The notes beneath the pieces are model-generated. The model made no database searches. It was not told the origin of the DNA and worked only from the letters and a program-made list of their open reading frames with translations. From Rhizobiales bacterium GAS188 (GTDB lineage Bacteria; Pseudomonadota; Alphaproteobacteria; Rhizobiales; Beijerinckiaceae), in contig FNSS01000003.1 of assembly GCA_900104855.1 (NCBI GenBank), positions 62,001-126,000 of the forward strand: DNA of 64,000 bases, in the 5' to 3' direction. Below are positions 18,404-26,055 of this stretch, piece after piece (within the stretch, counting starts at the first letter, position 1; the number at the start of each line of letters is the position of its first letter). A program made the translations under genes and the position numbers.

Positions 18404-18646
18404 ACCGTCCAGATTGCCCAGGCCAGCTCTTGCTTCTGCCCGAATGCGCTTGACTTCGAAGCTGCCCCACACACTGAGGGAAAATGTGCGCAGATGAGTC
18501 TTCCCGTTGATCTTGCCATCAACGAAAAGCGTCCCGCTCGCAGTCAAAGTCACGCTTTGCGCGGTCAGGTTCTCATACGGCGGGTCACGCAAGCCATCAT
18601 TAATGCGCCTGACGGTAACTGAAAATTGGTCACTGTCACTTCTCAT
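18404..18646 (-). pseudogene. Hypothetical small protein, C-terminus cut by the IS3 element
   Basis: Begins at an ATG at 18646 with AGGAGG a few bases upstream. About 80 residues, beta-rich, no known family ('QFSVTVRRINDGLRDPPYE', 'SVWGSFEVKRIRAEA'). After 'LGNLDG' the sequence changes to IS-derived codons and stops at 18380. Its upstream region is one of the four copies of the conserved 5-prime module. Confidence 0.55.
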
Positions 18647-18647
18647 C

Positions 18648-18735
18648 GGGGGCCTCCTGCTTTGCGCTAAGCATACAGGGTGGTGATGGCGTGGCCGAGG
18701 CGGACGTCAAGGGCTGCCTTATTCAAACTGAGACA
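18648..18735. repeat. Conserved 5-prime module, copy 1
   Basis: Shares 'gcgctaagcatacagg', an ATG about 5-8 bases further, 'gacgtcaagggctgccttat' and 'tcaaactgagacactaccg' with 36395-36494 (inverted), and the first half with 38015-38085; 20489-20553 is a weaker inverted match. It lies between the minus-strand gene starting at 18646 and a short plus-strand frame (18686-18778). Confidence 0.6.
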
Positions 18736-18820
18736 CTACCGTCCAAGCGGCTTGACGGACTTGGTTCGATCGACTTAGCTTCCATGCATCTCAACGGTCG
18801 GCACCTCCAAGGAGCGTGTC

Positions 18821-19024
18821 ATGGTCACCAAACGTATCGAGTCATTGCTGAACGAACTGGTCCTGTGCCAGCCCTGCCGGGGAACGGGGATTGACCTAAC
18901 CGGCACACCGCACGGGTACCCAAGAAAGTGCCTCGTTTGTCAGGGCCTGGGCTTCGTCAAAGAGACCACCCATGACCCCGTCCCGCGTTCTGAAACAGGC
19001 ACACAACCCCCCGTCGCTCATTGA
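18821..19024 (+). CDS. Small zinc-ribbon protein
   Basis: 67 residues from the ATG at 18821 with GGAG 6 bases upstream. Two CxxC pairs each followed by a glycine ('CQPCRGTG' and 'CLVCQGLGF') imitate the zinc-binding repeats of the DnaJ cysteine-rich domain, so it should bind one zinc ion. No J-domain is nearby. Possibly a small regulator or chaperone adaptor; its role is unknown. It overlaps the next candidate frame at 18972. Confidence 0.55.
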   Translation: MVTKRIESLLNELVLCQPCRGTGIDLTGTPHGYPRKCLVCQGLGFVKETTHDPVPRSETGTQPPVAH

Positions 19025-19295
19025 CTTTGGCGAGGCTCCTGGCGCCAGCCCGCGCCAAGGCAAAGTCGGCGCGCTTCGCATCGTGAGCGGTGCCCTTGCC
19101 CACTTCGACGGTCAGCGTGGCTACCTGACTGTCGTGGACGACGACGACCTGCTCACGCAGATCACGACCGCCCAGGCGCACCCTGGCCGCGTCATCCACA
19201 TCAATGACGGCCGGCAGTGTCCCCCGCTATGCTACGGGGGCAAGCGCACAGGCTCCGCGCTTACCTGGAGCCCCCGACGCGGCAACGATGGGTAA
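18972..19295 (+). CDS. Hypothetical protein, uncertain
   Basis: 107 codons with protein-like composition in the middle ('VGALRIVSGALAHFDGQRG', 'YLTVVDDDDLLTQI'). It overlaps the zinc-ribbon gene by 53 bp and a minus-strand frame (18957-19199) is also open, so the coding strand is not certain. No family recognised. Confidence 0.3.
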   Translation: MTPSRVLKQAHNPPSLIDFGEAPGASPRQGKVGALRIVSGALAHFDGQRGYLTVVDDDDLLTQITTAQAHPGRVIHINDGRQCPPLCYGGKRTGSALTWSPRRGNDG

Positions 19296-19380
19296 GCGCT
19301 TCGCCCGTGATTGCCGCGCCACGCTGTTCGTTCAAGAGCCGCACCGCCTATGATTGGGCGGTGGTCAAAGCGCGCGCCGT

Positions 19381-19566
19381 CTAGCTGAGCCAGGCCCCCT
19401 GCTGGTCGATGTCGTGACCCTTGCCGAGGCAGTTCTCCATGAACTTGGCCAGAGCCTCGTCCCGGTGACCAACGCGCGCAATCTCGATCCCCACACAACC
19501 GCGCACGGACGGATACAAACGGGGATACACGCCCTTTCCGCGTTCCCAGATTTCGTTTATGTTCAA
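19381..19566 (-). CDS. Hypothetical small protein
   Basis: 61 residues from a TTG start at 19566. Natural amino-acid composition ('GCVGIEIARVGHRDEALAK', 'MENCLGKGHDIDQQG'), no ribosome site of note and no known family. The overlapping plus-strand frame looks less like a protein. Confidence 0.4.
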   Translation of the reverse strand: MNINEIWERGKGVYPRLYPSVRGCVGIEIARVGHRDEALAKFMENCLGKGHDIDQQGAWLS

Positions 19567-19695
19567 TGCGTTAGAGCGCCGGTTCGAGTCGCCAAACGCC
19601 TACTCGGGGAGCCAATTTTTTCAATGATTTAGCTGGGACTTCGAAGGCCGGATGCGAAGCTCAGGTGGCCTCGGGGCAACATCTGGGGCAACATT

Positions 19696-19952
19696 CCACC
19701 GGATTCGGGAGGGCCCGAGATGGCCGACGAATTCACCGTCGAGAGCAGGACTACCATCGTCACGGTGCGGCATATGGAGCATGGCCATCGTTACACATTC
19801 AGCATTTGGGAGAGGCCTCGCCGAAGCGAGACAGTGCGTATCGGCCCCGTGGTGGCGAACGCGAGAGCGTCTTTGCCAATTGCCATGTTCGAAACCGCAG
19901 CGCGTGCCTTCGCCGAGCGCGAGGCAAGGAAGGCGGGCCTGATCGATTGAGG
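19696..19952 (+). repeat. Near-identical 257-bp duplication, copy A
   Basis: Matches 20869-21124 with only a handful of differences, starting 24 bp before the ATG of the 76-aa gene and ending just after its stop. The flanking sequences differ, so only the gene with its ribosome site was copied. Confidence 0.9.
19720..19950 (+). CDS. 76-aa hypothetical protein, copy A
   Basis: Starts at 19720 with GGGAGG 6-7 bases upstream. The sequence is highly charged ('RTTIVTVRHMEHGHRYTFS', 'AARAFAEREARKAGLID'): a beta-strand first half and a helical end. The paralogue at 20892 is almost identical, and a decayed end is seen at 4305-4348, so this is a multicopy gene in this genome. No family recognised, no signal or membrane segment. 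Confidence 0.65.
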   Translation: MADEFTVESRTTIVTVRHMEHGHRYTFSIWERPRRSETVRIGPVVANARASLPIAMFETAARAFAEREARKAGLID

Positions 19953-20166
19953 ACGGAGCTAGGTATTTTCCGATCCTAGCGTCGCACGAACGCTGCCAGA
20001 TATCGTCGTCACGTTGGGAGGCGCCCTTAGCGGGCCCGCTTTCGGAGGGGGCCGCCGCAGAGTAGCCGCTCAAACCACAGTAGTGGGGCCGGTTGAATTA
20101 GCGCGCGTTGCCGCGGAAAATGGGGCTGCTTTTCACTTGTAGCAGCGGGTCCCCGAGGAGCTGGTC

Positions 20167-20313
20167 ATGGCGAACAAGAAGTTGAAAGCGCGCGTCAAGA
20201 AGCTCGCCAAGCGCGTCAAGAAGCTCGAGCGGCACCAAGACGACCTCGGCGGTAAAGGCGTTAGTGTACATGCTCGCCGCGACCGCCGCGACCGTGAAGC
20301 TTCCAGCCAATGA
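20167..20313 (+). CDS. Small basic coiled-coil protein
   Basis: 48 residues from the ATG at 20167 with GAGGAG 6 bases before it. Lys/Arg/Leu heptads ('LKARVKKLAKRVKKLE') predict a short basic helix that could bind nucleic acid or act as a scaffold. The stop at 20311-20313 is directly followed by the hairpin at 20317-20346. Function unknown. Confidence 0.5.
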   Translation: MANKKLKARVKKLAKRVKKLERHQDDLGGKGVSVHARRDRRDREASSQ

Positions 20314-20316
20314 CAC

Positions 20317-20346
20317 AAAAAGCCCCGCGCTCTTTCGAGGCGGGGC
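20317..20346 (-). terminator. Hairpin with T-run on the minus strand
   Basis: GCCCCGCCTC-GAAA-GAGCGCGGGGC followed by TTTTT when read on the minus strand. It lies 20 bp after the stop of the minus-strand frame 20367-20518. The same hairpin occurs at 21925-21953. Confidence 0.65.
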
Positions 20347-20366
20347 TGAGTCGGGTCGGCGTCGCC

Positions 20367-20518
20367 CTACTCTTTTATGAGCTTGGGCAACTCGCTGCCG
20401 TCTGTGTCCTCAACCACAATATCTACGCCCCTCAGCACCTGCCGGCCGGCGGGGCGGAAGCGGTAGTGGGTCAGTCTGAAATCTCGGGGGCTTGACCGCC
20501 CGGCCTCGCCGTCGCCAT
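20367..20518 (-). pseudogene. Hypothetical small gene, one-base frameshift
   Basis: From an ATG at 20518 the frame reads about 15 codons to a TGA. If one base is restored at that point, it continues as 'LTHYRFRPAGRQVLRGVDI' and 'VVEDTDGSELPKLIKE' to a stop at 20367, followed by a terminator on the same strand. The start lies inside conserved module copy 4. No family recognised. Confidence 0.45.
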
Positions 20519-20553
20519 CTCAAGCCTATATGCTTGTCGTGAAGCGGGGGAGC
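20489..20553. repeat. Conserved 5-prime module, copy 4 (diverged)
   Basis: Contains TTGACC, GCCTCGCC, GCCATCTC and TATGCTT in the same order and near-same spacing as the copies at 36395 and, inverted, at 18648 and 38015. It lies between the minus-strand frame starting at 20518 and the plus-strand gene starting at 20557. Confidence 0.45.
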
Positions 20554-20556
20554 CCG

Positions 20557-20748
20557 ATGACTTTCGACTGGTGTTATGTGAAGCGCGCCCGCGACGGTAA
20601 ATCAATCGCCGTCAATCCTACTCTCGTCCGCTATGTGGTCGAGATGGACGCCAAGCGATCCAAGATCGTTTTTGATGGCGACCACGTGGTCACGATAGAG
20701 GGCAGCCATGTCGAGGTAGCCGATCTCCTACGTCAGTCGCTTCGGTAG
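20557..20748 (+). CDS. 63-aa hypothetical protein
   Basis: ATG at 20557 with GGGGGAG 5 bases upstream; an in-frame ATG at 20530 lacks a site. Beta-rich, ending 'SKIVFDGDHVVTIEGSHVE' and 'VADLLRQSLR'. Single-domain size, no known family. One of the array of short genes in this region. Confidence 0.55.
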   Translation: MTFDWCYVKRARDGKSIAVNPTLVRYVVEMDAKRSKIVFDGDHVVTIEGSHVEVADLLRQSLR

Positions 20749-20868
20749 AACGCCATGTCCACCAGCCCCAAGGGCGTGAAGCGCGCCCGCGACACGAACC
20801 AGTGTATCCGGCATGGATACTGCTGATAAGCTTGCGGCTGCAAGGCGCCGCTAAGGTTGTGTGGTAGC

Positions 20869-21124
20869 CACCGGATTCGGGAGGGCCCGAGATGGTCGAC
20901 GAATTCACCGTCGAGAGCAGGACTACCATCGTCACGGTGCGGCATATGGAGCATGGCCATCGTTACACATTCAGCATTTGGGAGAGGCCTCGCCGAAGCG
21001 TGACAGTGCGTATCGGCCCCGTGCTGGCGAACGCGAGAGCGTCTTTGCCAATTGCCATGTTCGAAACCGCAGCGCGTGCCTTCGCCGAGCGCGAGGCCAG
21101 GAAGGCGGGCCTGATCGATTGAGG
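20869..21124 (+). repeat. Near-identical 257-bp duplication, copy B
   Basis: Second copy of 19696-19952, one base shorter in the leader. Same orientation, 1.17 kb apart. Confidence 0.9.
20892..21122 (+). CDS. 76-aa hypothetical protein, copy B
   Basis: Differs from the 19720 copy at only a few residues (for example Val for Ala at position 2, Val for Glu in 'RRSVTVRIGPV'). Both keep the ribosome site and full length, so both are probably expressed or recently were. No function recognised. Confidence 0.65.
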   Translation: MVDEFTVESRTTIVTVRHMEHGHRYTFSIWERPRRSVTVRIGPVLANARASLPIAMFETAARAFAEREARKAGLID

Positions 21125-21147
21125 GGGGCGCGAGCCGGCAGAGTGGA

Positions 21148-21353
21148 TTAGCGGCTCGGCTCGAAGTCATCATTCGCCGCGAGCTCCGAGTTAAAATTCG
21201 ATCGGCGCTTTGACAGGATCTGCCGCGACCTTTCGAAAGCGATCTGGGCATCTTCTATGGATTTGTAGTGCCGTCGAGGATGCCGCTCACCAGCGTCGCT
21301 ACTACGATGCTATGTACGGACACTTGATCGTATGGATTTCGTAGGTCGGCCAT
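21148..21353 (-). pseudogene. Hypothetical small gene, frameshifted
   Basis: ATG at 21353 with GGAG 8 bases upstream gives 'MADLRNPYDQVSVHS'. The sequence then makes sense only in another frame: 'RRHYKSIEDAQIAFERSRQ', ending at 21148. A break lies near 21305. No family recognised. Confidence 0.4.
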
Positions 21354-21763
21354 GACGGTGCTCCGTTGCCTCAAAGGCGGGAGCGCATAAAGCGTCTCTC
21401 AGCCACCGACGCCCTGGACAATGCCACTGTCGGCGATTCGCTCACCCTAGGCTGGCCGACTGGTCTCGCAAGCTGGTACTTCTACTCAATGGCCCTCTGG
21501 GCGCAGGCCAAGCAGGCGCTCGCTCAATCTTGTCCGCAGCCTCTTGGCGAAGGCGGGCAAGGGCCTGCAACGGCGTCTCGGCTAGTCCGCCGATCGATTG
21601 AGGGGGCGAAGGCACGAGCGGCATCTCGTCATGCCGCCCGCCCTTCAGACGCGCGGCGGTTGGGATCGATGGCACCGCGCAGCATCAATATGCGCCCAAC
21701 TGGTTATCGGGGGCTTAATCGGGAAAAGCATGCGCGCATTCAGCAACGGTTGTGGATTTGCGC
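21354..21763. other. Region without a secure gene
   Basis: About 410 bp. Long frames are open on both strands because of high GC. A minus-strand frame (21442-21675) has a plausible helical part ('TPLQALARLRQEAADKIE') but no clear start. Not annotated further. Confidence 0.3.
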
Positions 21764-21898
21764 TCACCCCCACCTGAAGATCAGCCCCAGCACGAGGCCG
21801 ATGGCGAGAATGCCTATGACAATCGCGAAATCGCGCCAAGTGGGCCGACGGCGCAAACCGCGCCAACGAGGCCGACCGGGCGGAGCTTTATCCGACAT
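21764..21898 (-). CDS. 44-aa single-span membrane protein
   Basis: ATG at 21898; a basic N-terminus ('RPRWRGLRRRPTWRDF') precedes one hydrophobic helix ('AIVIGILAIGLVLGLIF'), so N-in topology is expected. No strong ribosome site. The terminator at 21925-21953 lies just upstream and separates it from whatever precedes. Confidence 0.45.
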   Translation of the reverse strand: MSDKAPPGRPRWRGLRRRPTWRDFAIVIGILAIGLVLGLIFRWG

Positions 21899-21924
21899 GC
21901 CGGCAATATAGCGCCTGCCCAACG

Positions 21925-21953
21925 AAAAGCCCCGCGCTCTTTCGAGGCGGGGC
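21925..21953 (-). terminator. Hairpin with T-run on the minus strand, second copy
   Basis: Identical stem-loop to 20317-20346 (GCCCCGCCTC-GAAA-GAGCGCGGGGC) with a four-base T-run on the minus strand. The gene it would terminate, above 21953, is not identified. Confidence 0.55.
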
Positions 21954-22204
21954 GGAACCTTTGCGGCGCTTGCGGCATTAGGGGGCAAGCCCGGCCGATT
22001 TGCCCCCTTATCAGTCGTGGCCCAGGGCCTCGCGCGGGGGTTGCCTCCACGTGCGAGGCCCGCCTTTTCCGCCGCTCCCTGGAATGGTTCAGCCGCCGTG
22101 ATTATGTGAGGGGTGGCCACGGCCGGTTTGCCTCCCTAGGTTCCCTCCTGTGGCCAGGGCCTCGCCGGAGGCATGATGCCCGGCGGGGCCTGTCGTTGGG
22201 GCGG
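21954..22204. other. No gene seen
   Basis: About 250 bp of high-GC sequence with open frames but no recognisable start, ribosome site or family. Confidence 0.3.
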
Positions 22205-22337
22205 TCAGGTCGGGCGCGGCCTCGACCGTCTACGCGTCGCCACCTTCGGGTCATCCTCAATCGCCATCGCCGCAATCGCGACCATCTGCCTGATCTCAGC
22301 AGTCGCGACGAGATCGGCGAAGCTGCGGAAAAGCCTG

Positions 22338-23417
22338 CTAGTGGATTGAATCCAACACTTGGTGCCCACGGTTCGCTGCGGCGATGATTTTGTCGGGGTC
22401 GGCGGTCCAGCTGAAGGGCTTGGGGTCATTGTTGTGATCGACGATGAAGCGATTGATGGCGGCTTGCAGATCAACGACGCCCTTGAAGACGCCGCGCTTC
22501 AGGCGCCGCTTGCTGAGGATGGCGAAGAAGCCTTCGACGGCGTTGAGCCAGCTGGCGGAGGTCGGTGTGAAATGGAAGGTCCATCGCCGATGACGTGCCA
22601 GCCATTCGATCACCTTGGGGTGTTTGTGGGTGGCGTAGTTGTCGAGGATGGCGTGGACGGTCTTGCCGGCCGGGACCTGGCGCTCGACGGTGTTGAGGAA
22701 GCGGATGAATTCCTGATGCCGGTGACGTTGCATGCAGCGTCCGGTGACCTTGCCGTCCAGCACATCGAAAGCGGCGAACAGGGTGGTCGTGCCATGGCGC
22801 TTATAGTCATGGGTCATGGTTCCGGCCCGGCCCTTCTTCAGAGGCAGACCCGGCTGGGTGCGATCCAGGGCCTGGATCTGGGACTTCTCGTCGATGCTGA
22901 GGACGACCGCATGGGCGGGCGGATCGACATAGAGACCGGCGATGTCACGGACCTTGGCGGCGAACTTCGGATCATTGGAAAGCTTGAAGGTGCGGATACG
23001 GTGCGGCGCCAGGCCATGGGTCCGCCAGATGCGCTGAACCGAAGTCAGGCTGACGCCCGCCACCTTGGCCATCACGCGACCGGTCCAGTGGGTCGTCTCG
23101 CCCGGCGGTTCGCCAAGGGTCAGGGCCACGATCCGCACGGCCACTTCGTCGGTCAATTTGGGGATCCGCGCGGGGCGGGTCTTGTCGCGCAGCAGGCCAT
23201 CGACACCCTCGTCCATGAACCGTTCTTGCCAACGCCAGACGGCGGTCTTGCTGACCTTGGCAGTGCGCATGATCATCGCTGTGCCCAGCCCCTCGGCCGT
23301 GCCCAAGATGATCCTGGCGCGCCAGACATGCTTCTGGGGGCTGTTGCGGTTGTCTACGATCGCCAGCAGGCGCTGACGATCAGTCGGGTTCAGATGGACG
23401 GTGATACCTGTGCGCAT
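22338..23417 (-). CDS. IS630-family transposase, copy 1
   Basis: 359 residues from the ATG at 23417 (the frame is open seven codons further). An N-terminal double helix-turn-helix ('KTAVWRWQERFMDEGVDGL') is followed by the DDE core: Asp in 'VVLSIDEKSQIQAL', Asp in 'HAILDNYATHKHP' and Glu in 'WLNAVEGFFAIL'. The stop codon TAG is not in the element: it is made from the duplicated TA plus the adjoining G. Intact. Confidence 0.95.
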   Translation of the reverse strand: MRTGITVHLNPTDRQRLLAIVDNRNSPQKHVWRARIILGTAEGLGTAMIMRTAKVSKTAVWRWQERFMDEGVDGLLRDKTRPARIPKLTDEVAVRIVALTLGEPPGETTHWTGRVMAKVAGVSLTSVQRIWRTHGLAPHRIRTFKLSNDPKFAAKVRDIAGLYVDPPAHAVVLSIDEKSQIQALDRTQPGLPLKKGRAGTMTHDYKRHGTTTLFAAFDVLDGKVTGRCMQRHRHQEFIRFLNTVERQVPAGKTVHAILDNYATHKHPKVIEWLARHRRWTFHFTPTSASWLNAVEGFFAILSKRRLKRGVFKGVVDLQAAINRFIVDHNNDPKPFSWTADPDKIIAAANRGHQVLDSIH

Positions 23418-23486
23418 CCCGCAGACTCGCACGCCCACAAAGCCACGGGAATCCCAAAAAGGATTCTTATGTCAGCATCAATCCAC
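22341..23486 (-). mobile_element. IS630-family element, copy 1
   Basis: 1146 bp, ends GTGGATTGA at both termini, flanked by TA at 22339-22340 and 23487-23488 within CTAG, the classical IS630 target duplication. It appears identical in length and protein to copy 2 at 24908-26053. Confidence 0.95.
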
Positions 23487-23924
23487 TAGCATCTTGGAAG
23501 CGATCGATCAGTTCCTCCTTCATCCCTTTGCCATCGAGCTCACGAGCTGCGGTGATGAGCTCGGACTTGGTTTCGAGCAGACCACGGAAGCCAACCTAAG
23601 CGTGACGAGATAGGGGTTTCCCATCTCGACCCACTTCGTGTTGGAAGGTAGGTCGCCGCTGACATCGAACGGCTCGAAGTTCAGGGTGGCGAGCTGCTCG
23701 GCGGTGGCGATTTTCTTCTTGGCCGGTTGCTCAGACATTTGGCGAGCTCCTCTTCGCCGGCTGGCTGCGGGCAAAGCTCCGCCGGCCGCTGAAGCGGTGA
23801 GTTTTGAGATGATGGATCTCCCTTGATGACTTGACCTGAAGTCAAGCGAACACGATCTTAACAACAGTGCATTCCAGGTCAAGCGCAATTGATTTCTGGA
23901 CCACCTTGGGGTAATCGAAGATCG

Positions 23925-24194
23925 ATGATCACGCCGACACAGATTCGAGGCGCGCGCGCCATGCTGGGGCTGAAGCAAGCCGATCTTGCCAAGCAGGCCG
24001 GCATATCGAAAACGGCGCTCGTAAACATCGAAAGCGGCAGCTCCGATCCCAGGGCTTCAACGCTGAAATCCATCCAGCATGCCCTCGAGGCTGCAGGTGT
24101 CGAGTTCACCAATGGCGCCCAGCCCGGCGTGCGTTTGAAGGGCCCGGGTGGGACCATCGCCGCCGAGGAACTCAACGCGAGCAACGACGAATAG
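23925..24194 (+). CDS. XRE-family helix-turn-helix regulator
   Basis: 89 residues. 'GARAMLGLKQADLAKQAG' and 'SKTALVNIESGSSDPRAST' form the lambda-Cro-like HTH, followed by 'LEAAGVEFTNGAQPGVRL', the short tail usual in these single-domain regulators. The start at 23925 is the ATG that begins the domain; the frame is open upstream. Two bases separate its stop from the next gene, so they form an operon. A second such tail is seen in the fragment at 29860-30054. Confidence 0.8.
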   Translation: MITPTQIRGARAMLGLKQADLAKQAGISKTALVNIESGSSDPRASTLKSIQHALEAAGVEFTNGAQPGVRLKGPGGTIAAEELNASNDE

Positions 24195-24196
24195 AA

Positions 24197-24418
24197 ATGA
24201 GCGGCCTCGCCTCCGAGATTGCCACATTCCTTCGGACGAATAAGACGTGGCAGTATTGCGACGATTGCATTTTTGACGAGGCCGACGGCAGCCTCGACGA
24301 AGTGCGCGAAGAGACGGAAATCATGAGAGCGCAACCTGAGTTTCTGGCAGGAGGCGACATTTGCACCCGGTGCCAGAAGCGCAAGCCGGTGACCACCATG
24401 GCCTTGGCCTCGGCGTGA
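24197..24418 (+). CDS. Small Cys-pair protein, probably zinc-binding
   Basis: 73 residues starting 2 bp after the XRE gene. 'YCDDC' and 'CTRCQKRKP' give two CxxC pairs 33 residues apart, suggesting one zinc site. The N-terminal helix 'LASEIATFLRTNKTWQ' recalls small regulatory partners. Coupled translation with the XRE gene suggests a joint role; no family recognised. Confidence 0.6.
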   Translation: MSGLASEIATFLRTNKTWQYCDDCIFDEADGSLDEVREETEIMRAQPEFLAGGDICTRCQKRKPVTTMALASA

Positions 24419-24464
24419 TCTTCGTCGAGGAGAACGGCGAGGGGCCGGGGGTTAGGTTGAGGAA

Positions 24465-24689
24465 ATGACCGAGGGAACCGCAGAAGCCGAATACGAGATC
24501 AAGCAAATTGCGGGCGGCAGGTTCCGGGCAACGCTTCATTCGTATCAACCGCACAGACGATGGCTGGCACCGCAGGTCAGAGAGTGCTCTTCTGAGAAAG
24601 AAGCCATGATCTGGATCAACTCGCTGTTGACCCTCCGAGGATTCGAGCCGGCCTATGACCTGGAAACCAGCGCGAGCGAGACGGGGTGA
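24465..24689 (+). CDS. 74-aa hypothetical protein
   Basis: ATG at 24465 preceded directly by TTGAGGAA. Protein-like sequence with aromatic and charged residues ('YEIKQIAGGRFRATLHSYQ', 'EKEAMIWINSLLTLRGFEP'). No family. Third gene of the XRE run, 46 bp after the previous stop. Confidence 0.55.
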   Translation: MTEGTAEAEYEIKQIAGGRFRATLHSYQPHRRWLAPQVRECSSEKEAMIWINSLLTLRGFEPAYDLETSASETG

Positions 24690-24723
24690 GGTTGAGGAAG
24701 GGCGGGCGGTTCCTGGCTCGTGG

Positions 24724-24858
24724 CTAGAGCAGCGAGTAAGCTTTGAGCGCGAGCCAGACCAAGAACGCCGTCCACCCGAGCGTCATCAAACATCCGAAAA
24801 TGAGGGCGATCAGCCCGAAGGCATCCTTTCCACGCTTGGTCGAATTGGTATTGGCCAC
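24724..24858 (-). CDS. 44-aa membrane protein
   Basis: GTG start at 24858. A polar Lys-rich N-terminus is followed by a hydrophobic region ('GLIALIFGCLMTLGW' and 'TAFLVWLALKAYSLL') that could form one long or two short helices. The IS630 copy 2 has inserted 47 bp upstream and may have removed its promoter. Confidence 0.45.
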   Translation of the reverse strand: MANTNSTKRGKDAFGLIALIFGCLMTLGWTAFLVWLALKAYSLL

Positions 24859-24904
24859 TGGCCGCCATTGTGAAACTTGCTCAACTGCAAATTGGCAGGC
24901 CAGC

Positions 24905-25984
24905 CTAGTGGATTGAATCCAACACTTGGTGCCCACGGTTCGCTGCGGCGATGATTTTGTCGGGGTCGGCGGTCCAGCTGAAGGGCTTGGGGTCATTGTT
25001 GTGATCGACGATGAAGCGATTGATGGCGGCTTGCAGATCAACGACGCCCTTGAAGACGCCGCGCTTCAGGCGCCGCTTGCTGAGGATGGCGAAGAAGCCT
25101 TCGACGGCGTTGAGCCAGCTGGCGGAGGTCGGTGTGAAATGGAAGGTCCATCGCCGATGACGTGCCAGCCATTCGATCACCTTGGGGTGTTTGTGGGTGG
25201 CGTAGTTGTCGAGGATGGCGTGGACGGTCTTGCCGGCCGGGACCTGGCGCTCGACGGTGTTGAGGAAGCGGATGAATTCCTGATGCCGGTGACGTTGCAT
25301 GCAGCGTCCGGTGACCTTGCCGTCCAGCACATCGAAAGCGGCGAACAGGGTGGTCGTGCCATGGCGCTTATAGTCATGGGTCATGGTTCCGGCCCGGCCC
25401 TTCTTCAGAGGCAGACCCGGCTGGGTGCGATCCAGGGCCTGGATCTGGGACTTCTCGTCGATGCTGAGGACGACCGCATGGGCGGGCGGATCGACATAGA
25501 GACCGGCGATGTCACGGACCTTGGCGGCGAACTTCGGATCATTGGAAAGCTTGAAGGTGCGGATACGGTGCGGCGCCAGGCCATGGGTCCGCCAGATGCG
25601 CTGAACCGAAGTCAGGCTGACGCCCGCCACCTTGGCCATCACGCGACCGGTCCAGTGGGTCGTCTCGCCCGGCGGTTCGCCAAGGGTCAGGGCCACGATC
25701 CGCACGGCCACTTCGTCGGTCAATTTGGGGATCCGCGCGGGGCGGGTCTTGTCGCGCAGCAGGCCATCGACACCCTCGTCCATGAACCGTTCTTGCCAAC
25801 GCCAGACGGCGGTCTTGCTGACCTTGGCAGTGCGCATGATCATCGCTGTGCCCAGCCCCTCGGCCGTGCCCAAGATGATCCTGGCGCGCCAGACATGCTT
25901 CTGGGGGCTGTTGCGGTTGTCTACGATCGCCAGCAGGCGCTGACGATCAGTCGGGTTCAGATGGACGGTGATACCTGTGCGCAT
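24905..25984 (-). CDS. IS630-family transposase, copy 2
   Basis: Same 359-residue protein as at 22338-23417 with all three catalytic acidic residues and the same stop built from the duplicated TA. Intact. Confidence 0.95.
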   Translation of the reverse strand: MRTGITVHLNPTDRQRLLAIVDNRNSPQKHVWRARIILGTAEGLGTAMIMRTAKVSKTAVWRWQERFMDEGVDGLLRDKTRPARIPKLTDEVAVRIVALTLGEPPGETTHWTGRVMAKVAGVSLTSVQRIWRTHGLAPHRIRTFKLSNDPKFAAKVRDIAGLYVDPPAHAVVLSIDEKSQIQALDRTQPGLPLKKGRAGTMTHDYKRHGTTTLFAAFDVLDGKVTGRCMQRHRHQEFIRFLNTVERQVPAGKTVHAILDNYATHKHPKVIEWLARHRRWTFHFTPTSASWLNAVEGFFAILSKRRLKRGVFKGVVDLQAAINRFIVDHNNDPKPFSWTADPDKIIAAANRGHQVLDSIH

Positions 25985-26053
25985 CCCGCAGACTCGCACG
26001 CCCACAAAGCCACGGGAATCCCAAAAAGGATTCTTATGTCAGCATCAATCCAC
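24908..26053 (-). mobile_element. IS630-family element, copy 2
   Basis: 1146 bp, TA duplicated at 24906-24907 and 26054-26055, again inside CTAG. It appears the same as copy 1, 1.4 kb away in the same orientation, pointing to recent movement or a recent duplication. Confidence 0.95.
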
Positions 26054-26055
26054 TA

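Larger units (their letters stand above)
22205..23738 (-). pseudogene. Small helical hypothetical protein split by IS630
   Basis: The gene starts at 23738 (GAGGAG 8 bases upstream: 'MSEQPAKKKIATAEQL'). Near 23587 a one-base shift is needed to enter 'GFRGLLETKSELITAAREL' and 'KGMKEELIDRFQDA'. At 23487 it is cut by IS630. Removing the IS and one TA restores the frame exactly across GCTAGC into 'SRLFRSFADLVATAEIRQM', ending at 22205. The original protein had about 125 residues, mostly helical. No family recognised. Dead through two lesions. Confidence 0.75.

Noticed and set aside
19580-19625. tRNA-like stretch 'ggttcgagtc' and 'ggggagcca' followed by a T-run, as at an attachment site
   Set aside because: No D arm, anticodon arm or matching acceptor strand could be found upstream, so it is at most a scar.
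21366-21911. 181-codon plus-strand frame
   Set aside because: Composition is that of random high-GC sequence and it runs against the small membrane gene at 21764-21898.
22359-23489. Long plus-strand frame opposite the IS630 transposase (also at 24926, 39106, 47332)
   Set aside because: It mirrors the transposase in every copy and has no protein-like features; a GC-driven shadow.
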